From: Pseudonocardia alni | GTDB taxonomy: Bacteria > Actinomycetota > Actinomycetes > Mycobacteriales > Pseudonocardiaceae | Length of the DNA stretch: 64,000 nucleotides | Assembly (NCBI RefSeq): GCF_002813375.1 | Contig: NZ_PHUJ01000003.1 | Span: forward strand, 3,844,001 to 3,908,000 | Direction of reading: 5' to 3' | The notes under the pieces: generated by a model | Database searches by the model: none | Told to the model about the DNA's origin: nothing | What the model saw: the letters and a program-made list of their open reading frames with translations, nothing else | Program-made: the position numbers and the translations under genes | Part shown: piece after piece, positions 39,322 through 47,070 of the stretch | How positions within the stretch are numbered: the first letter of the stretch is position 1 | Layout of the letters: each line of letters opens with the position of its first letter

Positions 39322-40959
39322 TCAGCCGGTCGAGCCCGTGGTCCCCCCGCTGCCGGTGGCGCTGCCGCCGTCCGCTGCTCCACCGTTCGCTGCGCCGGCG
39401 GCGCCGCTGTCGAGGGTGTACTGGCGGACCCAGTCGACCTGCATCTGCGTCTCCTCCCCCGACCCGCCCTTGGGGAACCAGTCGAGCTGGATGCACAGGT
39501 GCATCGGCCCCGGCGGCTGCACCTTCTGCTCGGTGGTCTCGAACCACTTCTCGCCGTCGACGTAGGCGGTGATCCGGTCCGGCGTCCACTCCAGGGCCCA
39601 GTTGTGCCACTGCGTCGCGTCGATCTCGACCGAGCCCTCGACCTGGGAGTTGTCCGCGCCGTAGTGGAAGAACGCGTTGGTCTTCTGCCGCTCGGGGTCC
39701 ATCATCTCCATGAAGTCGAGCTCGCCGCCCTCGGGCCAGTTCTCCGCGGTGGGCCAGAGCAGCAGCAGGGCGTTGTACGACGGGTCCCCGACCGGCGCGC
39801 GCACCCGCCCCTCCCAGCGTCCGTACTGCTGGGAGCCCTCCTTCCACGCCATGCCCGCGGTGTTGCCCCGGCTGTCGCCGGTGATCGTCAGGACGCCGTC
39901 GGCCACCGCGGCCGCGTCCGGGGTGCGACGGCCGTTGCCCGCGTGCCCGGCGCCGTCGTAGATGCTCCAGCCGTCCGTGCCGTTGTCGAACTCGTCGGCG
40001 CGGACCGGCCGGCCCCAGCCCAGCTTCGCCGCCGCGGTGGTGCCCTCGGCCGCTGTCGCACCGCCGGTGGTCGCACCGCCCGCCTCCGGGGTGCTCCCGG
40101 TGGCGGGCGCGGGATCGGCCGCGTCACCCGAGCCGGTGGGGCAGGGGGCGGGGGTGGTCCGGCCGTCGGTGCCGCCGGTGAGGAGGCCCGCGGCGGCGTC
40201 GTCGCTGGTGCCGTAGGCGGTGGCACCGGACTCGTCGGGGGCGCCGGAGGCGGTGCCGCCGCTGCCCGAGCCGCCGCTGCCCGAGCCGCTGCTGCCCGCG
40301 TCGCTGCCCGCGTCGCTGTCGCCGGGGCTGCTGTCGTCCGAACCGGAGCCTTCGGAGCCGCTGCCGCCGGAGCCGCTGCCGCCGGACCCGGTGCCCTCGG
40401 AGCCGCCGTTCCCGGAGCTGCTTCCCCCGGAGCCGCCGTCGTCCGATCCGCCGCTGCTCCCGGAGTCGTCCGACCCGCCGGCTCGGCGCCGGTCGTCGGA
40501 GTCGCCCGACCCGTCGGAGCTGTCGGAGCCGCCGGACCCGCCGTCGCGACCGTCCTCCGACCCGCCGGCCGGGTCGCCGCCGGCCCCGGTGGACCCGGAC
40601 CCGGCGGCGGACCCGTCGGCCCCGGACCCGTCGGCCCCGGGCCCGCGCTCGCGATCCCCGCCGCCCGAGCTGTCGGAGCCCGATCCGGAGTCGGCGCCCG
40701 ATCCGGACCCGCCGGAGCCCGTCCCGGCCCCGGCCCCGGAGGACCCGCCCGACCCGACGCACACCTCGCCGTCGGCCCCCAGCTCCAGGTCCGGACGCGG
40801 CGCACCGGCGGCGTCCTGCCCGGAGCTCACCGACGGCGTCGCGGACCCCCCGGGTTCCACCCCCACCAGCTCCCCGGCAGGGCCCAGCGCCAGGAGGACG
40901 ACCGTGACCCCCTTGGCCAGCAGGGACGTGAGCAGCTGCTCGAGCTCGTCGGCGGTCAT
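39322..40959 (-). CDS. GH16 family glycoside hydrolase with long Gly/Ser linker
   Basis: 545 residues. The first 70 residues (TADELEQLLTSLLAKGVTVV, LLALGPAGELVGVEPG) form an unknown module without a clear signal peptide. About 190 residues of Gly/Ser/Asp low complexity follow. The GH16 domain (about 305-515) has DEFDNGTDGWSIYDG, QYGRWEGRVRAP, the intact catalytic ELDFMEMMDPE and WALEWTPDRITAYVDGEKW. ATG 40959 has GGAG 6 nt upstream; the TTG at 40971 is less likely. Last gene of the operon that begins at 44373; 24 bp separate it from the gene before. Confidence 0.88.
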   Translation of the reverse strand: MTADELEQLLTSLLAKGVTVVLLALGPAGELVGVEPGGSATPSVSSGQDAAGAPRPDLELGADGEVCVGSGGSSGAGAGTGSGGSGSGADSGSGSDSSGGGDRERGPGADGSGADGSAAGSGSTGAGGDPAGGSEDGRDGGSGGSDSSDGSGDSDDRRRAGGSDDSGSSGGSDDGGSGGSSSGNGGSEGTGSGGSGSGGSGSEGSGSDDSSPGDSDAGSDAGSSGSGSGGSGSGGTASGAPDESGATAYGTSDDAAAGLLTGGTDGRTTPAPCPTGSGDAADPAPATGSTPEAGGATTGGATAAEGTTAAAKLGWGRPVRADEFDNGTDGWSIYDGAGHAGNGRRTPDAAAVADGVLTITGDSRGNTAGMAWKEGSQQYGRWEGRVRAPVGDPSYNALLLLWPTAENWPEGGELDFMEMMDPERQKTNAFFHYGADNSQVEGSVEIDATQWHNWALEWTPDRITAYVDGEKWFETTEQKVQPPGPMHLCIQLDWFPKGGSGEETQMQVDWVRQYTLDSGAAGAANGGAADGGSATGSGGTTGSTG

Positions 40960-40983
40960 CGCCCACTCCAAGGTTCGGTCACG

Positions 40984-41550
40984 TCAGTCGTCCACGTCGG
41001 GGGTGTCGGTGGTGATGGGGGTATCGGCGGTGACCAGCCAGTGGCCTGCCGCGTCGAACTGCAGGACCACGCGGGTGCGCCAGCGCCGGACCTCGGGGGC
41101 CGCGCCGGGCCCGGCCGTCGTCGTGCGGACGGTCGCGACGAGCGCGGTGCGCCCGCGGGCCCAGTCGGTGGCGCCCTCGTCGAGGTCCTCGACCTCGGCG
41201 GTCCGTCCCGCGCCGGGCGGCGGCGGGTCGACGACGGGCGCTCCGGCGGCGGCCGGGCTGCCGGGCAGTGCGTACGGGGCGCCGTCGAGGGTGGTGCCCG
41301 CGGCCGTGCCGGCCCGGATGCCGTGCGCGGCGACGAGGTAGGCGCGTGCCACCGCCCCGGGCGACGACGGCCGCGTCGCCGGCACGGGTGGCTCCGCTCC
41401 GCGGACGGGACCGGGATCACCGAGGGCGTCCCGGTCGGCCGAGGTCAGCACGGCCTGCGACGGCGGTCCGGGCAGCAGCGCCGGCACCAGCAGGGCCAGG
41501 GGCACCGCGAGGACCGCGGCGAGCACGAGCAGCGGCAGGGGACGTCGCAC
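40984..41550 (-). CDS. Hypothetical membrane-anchored protein of the lytic operon
   Basis: 188 residues. An N-terminal transmembrane helix (LPLLVLAAVLAVPLALLVPAL) is followed by an exported domain of about 150 residues with a helical start (SPGAVARAYLVAAHGI). Its beta-rich end (GRTALVATVRTTT, RRWRTRVVLQFDAAGHWLVT) is reminiscent of the NTF2-like fold in conjugation proteins such as TcpC/VirB8, without a firm match. GTG 41550 has GGAG 7 nt upstream; ATG 41580 lies inside the previous gene and lacks a site. Only 4 bp follow the stop of the transglycosylase gene. Confidence 0.7.
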   Translation of the reverse strand: MRRPLPLLVLAAVLAVPLALLVPALLPGPPSQAVLTSADRDALGDPGPVRGAEPPVPATRPSSPGAVARAYLVAAHGIRAGTAAGTTLDGAPYALPGSPAAAGAPVVDPPPPGAGRTAEVEDLDEGATDWARGRTALVATVRTTTAGPGAAPEVRRWRTRVVLQFDAAGHWLVTADTPITTDTPDVDD

Positions 41551-41554
41551 GGGG

Positions 41555-42694
41555 TCACTCCGCGAAGCTGATGTGGACATGGTCGTAGTGGCCGCCGGTC
41601 GCGTCGGAGGTGTCGTAGACCCCGCCGCCGGTGTAGCGACGGCCCCAGCCGGAGCCGTCGGTGCGCACCGAGGGGTCCCAGTAGCGGCCCTGCCAGATCA
41701 GGTACTCGACCTTCAGCGGGGCCGCGTTGCGTTCCAGCCAGCGCGCGATCGCCCAGCCCTCGTCGAGGTCGGCGCCCTTCGCGAACGCCCCGGCCTTCCC
41801 GGTGAACACGTCGCAGGCCCTGCCCTTCGGATGGTCCGACCGCGGGTTCTGCAGGTGCTCGTCCCAGCAGCCGACCGTCTCGATGGTCGGGCCGAAGACC
41901 GCCCGGACCGCGTCGAGACCGTGCTTCGTCGCGCCGGTCAGGCAGCCGCCGGAGCGCACCGGATCGGGTTCGTGGCAGCCCGTCGCGCCGCCGGTCCAGG
42001 CGGGTGCCGGTGCCGACGCGGCGTCCTTCGCCGCCGGTGCCTTCGCCGGGGCGGCCTTCTGCGGCGGTGGCGGGGACGACTCGCGGTCGTCGACGGCCGT
42101 CGTGCCGGAGTAGTCCGCGACGAAGCCGTGCACCGCGTCGAGGTAGCGCCGGATCGCCGACGCGCACGCCTGCGAGCAGTCCGCCTCCCCGCCCGTCGGG
42201 ACCCCTGACGCCGAGCCGGTGACCCGGCTGCACCCCGCGATGTGGCAGACCAGCATCGCGTCGAGCACCGGCACGTCCTTCGGGGTCGTCGCCAGGTACC
42301 CGGCGGCGGCGCGCAGCGTCGAGCAGAGCCACGGCACGACGACGCGCAGGTGCCCCTCCGGCTCGGTCAGCGCCGCGTCCGGCCACGGCGCGCCCCCGGC
42401 CGCGACCCAGGTCCGTTCCGAGACCTGCAGCAGCCCGGCGGCGGTGCCGGTACGCAGCTCCGGATCCCAGCCCGACTCCGCCTGCACCTGGGCGACCACC
42501 CAGGCCGGTGGCAGCTCCGGGCAGCCCTGCGAGGTCAGCTCCGTGACCAGGTCGAGGTACGGCCGCGCCGCCTCCGGCACGCGAGCCGCGTCGACGCCCG
42601 AGGTGACCGGTTCCGCGGCCGGTGCGGCCAGGACCTGCCCCGCCGCCCCCAGCAGGAGTGCGACGACGACCGGCACGATCAGCAGCGCTCGCAC
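41555..42694 (-). CDS. Secreted lytic transglycosylase-like / zinc peptidase-like cell-wall hydrolase
   Basis: 379 residues. A signal peptide (ALLIVPVVVALLLGAAGQVLA) precedes an SLT/lysozyme-like domain (about 45-180: WVVAQVQAESGWDPEL with catalytic Glu, then TAAGLLQVSERTW). A Pro/Ala/Lys linker leads to a C-terminal domain with NPRSDHPKGRACDVFTG and HYDHVHISF, which matches the zinc ligands of the VanY/LAS-like domain seen in such proteins. Cys residues in the first domain suggest disulfides. This layout is common for wall hydrolases in actinobacterial conjugative elements. 3 bp from the upstream gene. Confidence 0.82.
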   Translation of the reverse strand: MRALLIVPVVVALLLGAAGQVLAAPAAEPVTSGVDAARVPEAARPYLDLVTELTSQGCPELPPAWVVAQVQAESGWDPELRTGTAAGLLQVSERTWVAAGGAPWPDAALTEPEGHLRVVVPWLCSTLRAAAGYLATTPKDVPVLDAMLVCHIAGCSRVTGSASGVPTGGEADCSQACASAIRRYLDAVHGFVADYSGTTAVDDRESSPPPPQKAAPAKAPAAKDAASAPAPAWTGGATGCHEPDPVRSGGCLTGATKHGLDAVRAVFGPTIETVGCWDEHLQNPRSDHPKGRACDVFTGKAGAFAKGADLDEGWAIARWLERNAAPLKVEYLIWQGRYWDPSVRTDGSGWGRRYTGGGVYDTSDATGGHYDHVHISFAE

Positions 42695-42697
42695 GGC

Positions 42698-43213
42698 TCA
42701 CCGGACCGGCCCGGTCGGGACCGCCAGCACCCCGCGCAGGGGTCGCAGCCCACCGACGCCGGCCGGGGTGAGCGGCCGGTCGAGCCGGCCGGACGTCGTC
42801 AGCGCGGTGACGATCCGGCCGATCGCGTCGGCGTAGCGGCGGACCGCGGCCGAGGGCCCGGGCCGGGTGAGCACCCCGGCCGCATCCGACCACGGGTCGG
42901 CCGAGCGGGCCCAGCCCGGCACCGCGGGCAGCGCGACGACGGCCGCCCAGCCGGGACCTGCGGCGTCGGCGTCGATGCCGTCGGGGTCGGCGGTGCCGGG
43001 GTGCAGGACCAGGACCGGCGCGCCCGGCCCGGGTGCCGGGGCGACGAGGGCGGCGGCGGCCAGCCCGGCCACGGTGTCCCGGGTGACGACGACGTCGGGC
43101 AGCAGGTCCGGCCCGTACACCCGCCCCAGGTCACGGCCGTGCAGGGCCCGGGCGACGGTCGTCGTCCCGACCCCGCCGGCCAGACCCCCGACGACCGGGA
43201 CCCGCCCGCTCAC
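42698..43213 (-). CDS. Hypothetical protein with degenerate ParA-like P-loop
   Basis: 171 residues. The N terminus VPVVGGLAGGVGTTTVARAL has the layout of a ParA/MinD Walker A motif (KGGVGKTT) but has Thr where the catalytic Lys should be and lacks the signature Lys. The VVTRDTVAGLAAAAL and PVLVLHPGT segments resemble later strands of the same fold. It is probably not a normal ATPase. GTG overlaps the upstream stop (GTGA), so translation is coupled. Similar small proteins accompany type IV-like conjugation genes in actinomycetes, as far as I recall. Confidence 0.65.
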   Translation of the reverse strand: MSGRVPVVGGLAGGVGTTTVARALHGRDLGRVYGPDLLPDVVVTRDTVAGLAAAALVAPAPGPGAPVLVLHPGTADPDGIDADAAGPGWAAVVALPAVPGWARSADPWSDAAGVLTRPGPSAAVRRYADAIGRIVTALTTSGRLDRPLTPAGVGGLRPLRGVLAVPTGPVR

Positions 43214-44373
43214 CGCGCACCGCCCCGGGCGAGGTCGACCGGCGACGGTCGCCGGGGCGGCTCGGCCTCGGGCCCCGCGTCGACGACGAGCCCGTCGCCG
43301 GTGAGGACCACGCCCACCTCCAGCCGGACCCATCGCGCGGCCAGCCCGCGCCAGCCGCGGGCGGCCGGGGCCGGGGCACCGGCGGGTGCCCCGATCGGGT
43401 CGTCGGGTTCGGGTTCCGGCGCGGCCGCCCCGCGGGCGTCGACGCGGCGGTAGGGCACGACCCGCACCCGGACGTCGACGACGGCGCGGTCGCCGTCGGT
43501 GCTGACGCGGCCCGGCAGCACGAGGTCGGCCCGCTGGCGTCCGGTCCCGGTCCAACCGAGCAGCCCGTCGGCCGCGGTCGTGGGCAGGTAGGCGGAGAGG
43601 GCGCGGCCGCGGCGGGCGACGTCGTCCTCGTCCCAGGACAGCAGGTCCGCGGCGAAGGCCCCGGCCAGTGCGGACGCCTCGGCGGGGTCGACGATCGGCG
43701 AGGGGGGCCCGACCGGCGCTCCGGACGAGCGGGCGGCCGGACCGTGATCGGACAGAGCCGGGCCGGACGGCGCCTGTGTGGTGGGCGCCGATCCGGAGGA
43801 CGCCGGGCCGGAGGGCACAGCGGGTGTCGCCCGTCCGGACGGCGCTGCGGAGCCGGACGGGTCCGGGTCAGCGGGTGCCGGACCGGACGCAGCGGCCGCG
43901 GTGTCGGACACGGCCGGCGGCACACCGGTATCCGCGCCGCCGTGGGTGCCGTCGGCCCGCGTCGTCGCGGCAGGCGCCCACGCCGCCCAGGCCGCGGCGA
44001 CCTCGTCGGAGACGGGGGCGGTGGCGGGGGCCGGGTCGGCGGCAGGGGGCGGCCCGGCCGGCGGCACCGGCGGGAAGCCGAAGGGATCGGTGACCGGCTC
44101 CGGCTCCGCGACCGGTTCCTGTGGCGGCCGCCGCGGCGTCCAGACCGCCGGCCGCGCCGCCGCGGTCGCGGGGCCCTCCGCCACCGGAGCCACGGGCGTC
44201 CCACGGGACGACGGAGCCGGGGCGGCCTCCCGGGCCCGGGGCGCGGCGGGCCGCGGAGCCGGGTCGGGCGCCGGGTCGTCGAGCCAGGGGTCGGGGCCGC
44301 CGTCGAGGGGGCGCTCGTCGCGGGCGGTGCGGCCGAACAGCCGGAACGGGGACATCGTCGTCGCCCGGGTCAT
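43210..44373 (-). CDS. Hypothetical protein with long disordered region, TcpC-like C-terminal domain
   Basis: 387 residues. The first 230 are Pro/Ala/Glu/Thr-rich and disordered after a short conserved start (SPFRLFGRTARDERPLDGG). The C-terminal 150 residues are folded: ASALAGAFAADLLSWDEDDV, ARRGRALSAYLPTTAADGLL, VDVRVRVVPYRRVDARG. These look like the extracytoplasmic domain of conjugation protein TcpC, but there is no transmembrane helix. ATG 44373 used; ATG at MSPFRLFG (44355) is possible and neither has a strong ribosome site. First gene of the five-gene operon. Confidence 0.65.
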   Translation of the reverse strand: MTRATTMSPFRLFGRTARDERPLDGGPDPWLDDPAPDPAPRPAAPRAREAAPAPSSRGTPVAPVAEGPATAAARPAVWTPRRPPQEPVAEPEPVTDPFGFPPVPPAGPPPAADPAPATAPVSDEVAAAWAAWAPAATTRADGTHGGADTGVPPAVSDTAAAASGPAPADPDPSGSAAPSGRATPAVPSGPASSGSAPTTQAPSGPALSDHGPAARSSGAPVGPPSPIVDPAEASALAGAFAADLLSWDEDDVARRGRALSAYLPTTAADGLLGWTGTGRQRADLVLPGRVSTDGDRAVVDVRVRVVPYRRVDARGAAAPEPEPDDPIGAPAGAPAPAARGWRGLAARWVRLEVGVVLTGDGLVVDAGPEAEPPRRPSPVDLARGGAR

Positions 44374-44405
44374 CGACGCCGGTCGGGGTGGTGCTGGATG
44401 GACAT

Positions 44406-44453
44406 GTCCCTCCGTCCCGTACGCGCACCCGGGGCGGGTGTGCGGAGAGGGAC
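44406..44453 (-). terminator. Hairpin downstream of the glutamate-cysteine ligase family gene
   Basis: Outer arms GTCCCTC / GAGGGAC and inner arms CACCC / GGGTG, located between the ligase stop (44518) and the start of the hypothetical operon. Likely separates the two transcripts. Confidence 0.45.
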
Positions 44454-44517
44454 GGTAGGAACGTGCGGGCGGTGAGCGGGCCCGGTCGCGGAGAATGCTT
44501 CGCGATGGCGAAGCCGA

Positions 44518-46005
44518 TCAGCCGGGGATCTCCCAGGTGTGGACGGGCTGGTTGGCGGTCGAGTGCGCCAGGTAGCGCTCGAGCATGCCGCGCAGCGCGC
44601 TCATCCGGTCCGCGCCCCGCGCCTCCAGCGCGGCGACGGTGTCGATCTGCCACGACGACCCGGTCTGACGCGTGACGCAGCGCCGCTCCAGCACCGTCAG
44701 GTACCGGTCGCAGACCGCGCCGGAGACGCCCCAGCGGGCGAGACCCTCGTGGGCCAGGGGGAGCAGCTTGCGCAGGGCGAGCTCGTCGGGGAGCACCCAG
44801 CCGGTGCCGGGCCAGTACAGGGGAGCGTGCATGCCGTGCTTGGCCGCGGTCTGGAAGTTCTCCCGCGCCGCTTCGAACGACACCGACCGCCACAGCTGCT
44901 GGTCGGCCTCGACCAGGGTGCGCAGCAGGCCGTAGAAGAACAGCGCGTTGGCGACCATGTCGACGGTCGTCGGCCCCGCGGGGAGCACCCGGTTCTCGAG
45001 TCGGACGTGCGGGGTGTCGCCGGTACTGTCGTAGATCGGCCGGTTCCAGCGCCAGATCGTGCCGTTGTGCAGGGTCAGCTCGGGCAGGTCCGGAAAGCCC
45101 TTGTCGCGCATCTGCGTCGCCGGGTCCACATCGGACGTCAGCGGCATCAGCGCGGGGAAGTAGCGGGCGTTCTCGGAGAACAGGTCCAGTACCGAGTCGA
45201 TCCAGCGCTCACCGAACCAGACCCGCGGACGTACCCCCTGGTTGTGGAACTCGGGGGTCCGGACGTCGCAGGACTGCTCGAACAGCGGGATCCGGGTCTC
45301 CGACCACAGCTGTGACCCGAGCAGGAACGGCGAGTTCGACCCGAGCCCCAGCTGGACACCGGCCAGGCACTGCGCGGCGTTCCAGTAGCGCCCGAAGTTG
45401 GCGGGGGACACCTGCAGGTGCAGCTGCATCGACGTGCAGGCCGCCTCGGGAATGATCGTGTCGAAGTCGGCGTTGACCCGCTCCTCCGGCGAGCAGCCGG
45501 CGATGTCGATCCGGATCGGCTCGCCCCGGGCGTTGAGCATCTGGTCGTTGAGCGCCTCGTAGCGGTCCTCGGGGGAGATCGCCTCGGCGGTCATGTGCCC
45601 CGGGTCGAGCGTCGGCAGGATCCCGATCATGACGAGCTGGGTGCGCAGGTCACCGGCCTTCGCCCCGGCGCCCGCGAGCAGGTCGAGCAGCTCGTGCTCC
45701 AGCTGGCGCCACTGGTCGCCGGGCAGCGGCCGGGGCGGCAGGTTCAGCTCGAGGTTCCAGCGGCCGAGCTCGGTCTGCCACTCGCCCGAGTTGATCGTGT
45801 CCAGCACGTCGCTCCCGTTGAGCGACGGCGCCAGCTCCGGATCCACCAGGTTGAACTCGATCTCGACGCCGGTCATCGGCTCCGTGTCGGAGAACGGGTA
45901 GCTGCTGAGCAGGTCACCGAGAGTGTCCAGACAGCGCTGCACCTTGATCCGGTACCGCTGGCGGTCGCGCCGGCTGAACGTCGTCCGGTCGACCACCTGA
46001 CCCAT
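44518..46005 (-). CDS. Glutamate-cysteine ligase family protein (GCS2)
   Basis: 495 residues. The metal/glutamate-binding start MTGVEIEFNLVDPE is followed by LGRWNLELNLPPRPLPG, CTSMQLHLQVSPANFGRYWN, NSPFLLGSQLWSETRIPLFEQ and PHVRLENRVLPAGPTTVDM, all typical of the GCS2 fold. It may make gamma-glutamylcysteine for ergothioneine or another gamma-glutamyl amide; actinomycetes mostly use mycothiol, so the product is not assumed. ATG 46005 chosen, because the earlier ATG at 46023 is part of the ribosome site (GATGGAGG). Confidence 0.88.
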   Translation of the reverse strand: MGQVVDRTTFSRRDRQRYRIKVQRCLDTLGDLLSSYPFSDTEPMTGVEIEFNLVDPELAPSLNGSDVLDTINSGEWQTELGRWNLELNLPPRPLPGDQWRQLEHELLDLLAGAGAKAGDLRTQLVMIGILPTLDPGHMTAEAISPEDRYEALNDQMLNARGEPIRIDIAGCSPEERVNADFDTIIPEAACTSMQLHLQVSPANFGRYWNAAQCLAGVQLGLGSNSPFLLGSQLWSETRIPLFEQSCDVRTPEFHNQGVRPRVWFGERWIDSVLDLFSENARYFPALMPLTSDVDPATQMRDKGFPDLPELTLHNGTIWRWNRPIYDSTGDTPHVRLENRVLPAGPTTVDMVANALFFYGLLRTLVEADQQLWRSVSFEAARENFQTAAKHGMHAPLYWPGTGWVLPDELALRKLLPLAHEGLARWGVSGAVCDRYLTVLERRCVTRQTGSSWQIDTVAALEARGADRMSALRGMLERYLAHSTANQPVHTWEIPG

Positions 46006-46173
46006 GCGCGAACCGACCTCCATCGAACGGGGAGCGCCTTCTCACTCACACGGCGGAGGACCGTTGTCGGAGGAGGCGGCACTACACCGTGTCATATCGC
46101 CGGACCGGGCGGTACCGGCTGACCGGGCGACCAGGCGCGGCGAACGGTCCGTGACGTGGGACGATCGGGCGTC

Positions 46174-46983
46174 GTGGCCATACTCACCACGGTCGAGCAC
46201 TCCGACGACCCCCGAATCGACGACTACCGCGACCTCACGACCGCCGATCGGCGCCCCGATCGGCCCGGTGGGCGTGGGCTGGTGATCGCGGAGGGTGTCG
46301 TCGTCGTGCGCCGGCTGCTCGACTCGCCGTATCCGGTGCGCTCCCTGCTGGGGGTCCCGCGTCGCCTCGACGAGCTCTCCGACGATCTCGCCGGCGTCGA
46401 CGTCCCGGCCTACGCGACCGACGCCGACACCATGGCCCGGGCGGTCGGGTTCCACCTGAACCGGGGGGTGCTCGCCGTCGCCGACCGGGCTCCCGCGCCG
46501 TCCCTCGACGACGTCCTGGCCCGCGCCCGCACGCTGGCCGTCTGCGAGGGGGTGGGGGACCACGAGAACCTGGGGTCGTTGTTCCGCAACGCCGCCGCCC
46601 TCGGCGTCGACGCGATCCTGCTCGGCCCCGGCTGCTCGGACCCGCTGTACCGGCGCAGCGTCCGCGTCTCGATGGGGCACGTGCTCAGGGTCCCGTTCAC
46701 GACCCTCGACGGCGCGTGGCCCGCCTCGGTGGACCGGCTGCGGGAGGCGGGGTTCACCGTCGCCGCCCTCACTCCCTCCGCCGACGCCGAGCCCCTCGCC
46801 TCGGCGGGCCTGTGCGGCCGGAAGGTCGCCCTGCTGCTGGGTGCGGAGGGTCCCGGTCTCACCGACGAGGCACTGGCCGCCGCCGACCGCCGGGTCCGGA
46901 TCCCGATGGCGAGCGGCGTGGACTCGCTCAACGTCGCAACGGCCGCCGCCGTCGCCTTCCACGCCGTCACCGGCGGGGGCTGA
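46174..46983 (+). CDS. TrmH/SpoU-family RNA 2'-O-methyltransferase
   Basis: 269 residues. N-terminal substrate-binding domain (YRDLTTADRRPDRPGGRGLV, IAEGVVVVRRLLDSPYPVRS) and a C-terminal SPOUT trefoil knot with the three family motifs: ENLGSLFRNAAALGVDA, VALLLGAEGPGLTDEAL and IPMASGVDSLNVATAAAV. It methylates a ribose in rRNA or tRNA using SAM. GTG start with GACGAT 8 nt upstream. Convergent with sepH, the same neighbour as in mycobacteria. Confidence 0.92.
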   Translation: MAILTTVEHSDDPRIDDYRDLTTADRRPDRPGGRGLVIAEGVVVVRRLLDSPYPVRSLLGVPRRLDELSDDLAGVDVPAYATDADTMARAVGFHLNRGVLAVADRAPAPSLDDVLARARTLAVCEGVGDHENLGSLFRNAAALGVDAILLGPGCSDPLYRRSVRVSMGHVLRVPFTTLDGAWPASVDRLREAGFTVAALTPSADAEPLASAGLCGRKVALLLGAEGPGLTDEALAAADRRVRIPMASGVDSLNVATAAAVAFHAVTGGG

Positions 46984-46998
46984 CCGCGGGCGGTGCGG

Positions 46999-47046
46999 TC
47001 CCACACCGGACCCGTGCTCCCACACGGGACCGGATCCGGTGCGGGA
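46999..47046. terminator. Bidirectional terminator between the methyltransferase gene and sepH
   Basis: Outer arms TCCCACACCGGA / TCCGGTGCGGGA (11 of 12) and inner arms CCCGTG / CACGGG form a 48-nt hairpin. Confidence 0.65.
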
Positions 47047-47070
47047 GGACGGAACCCCTGCGGGAACGTG

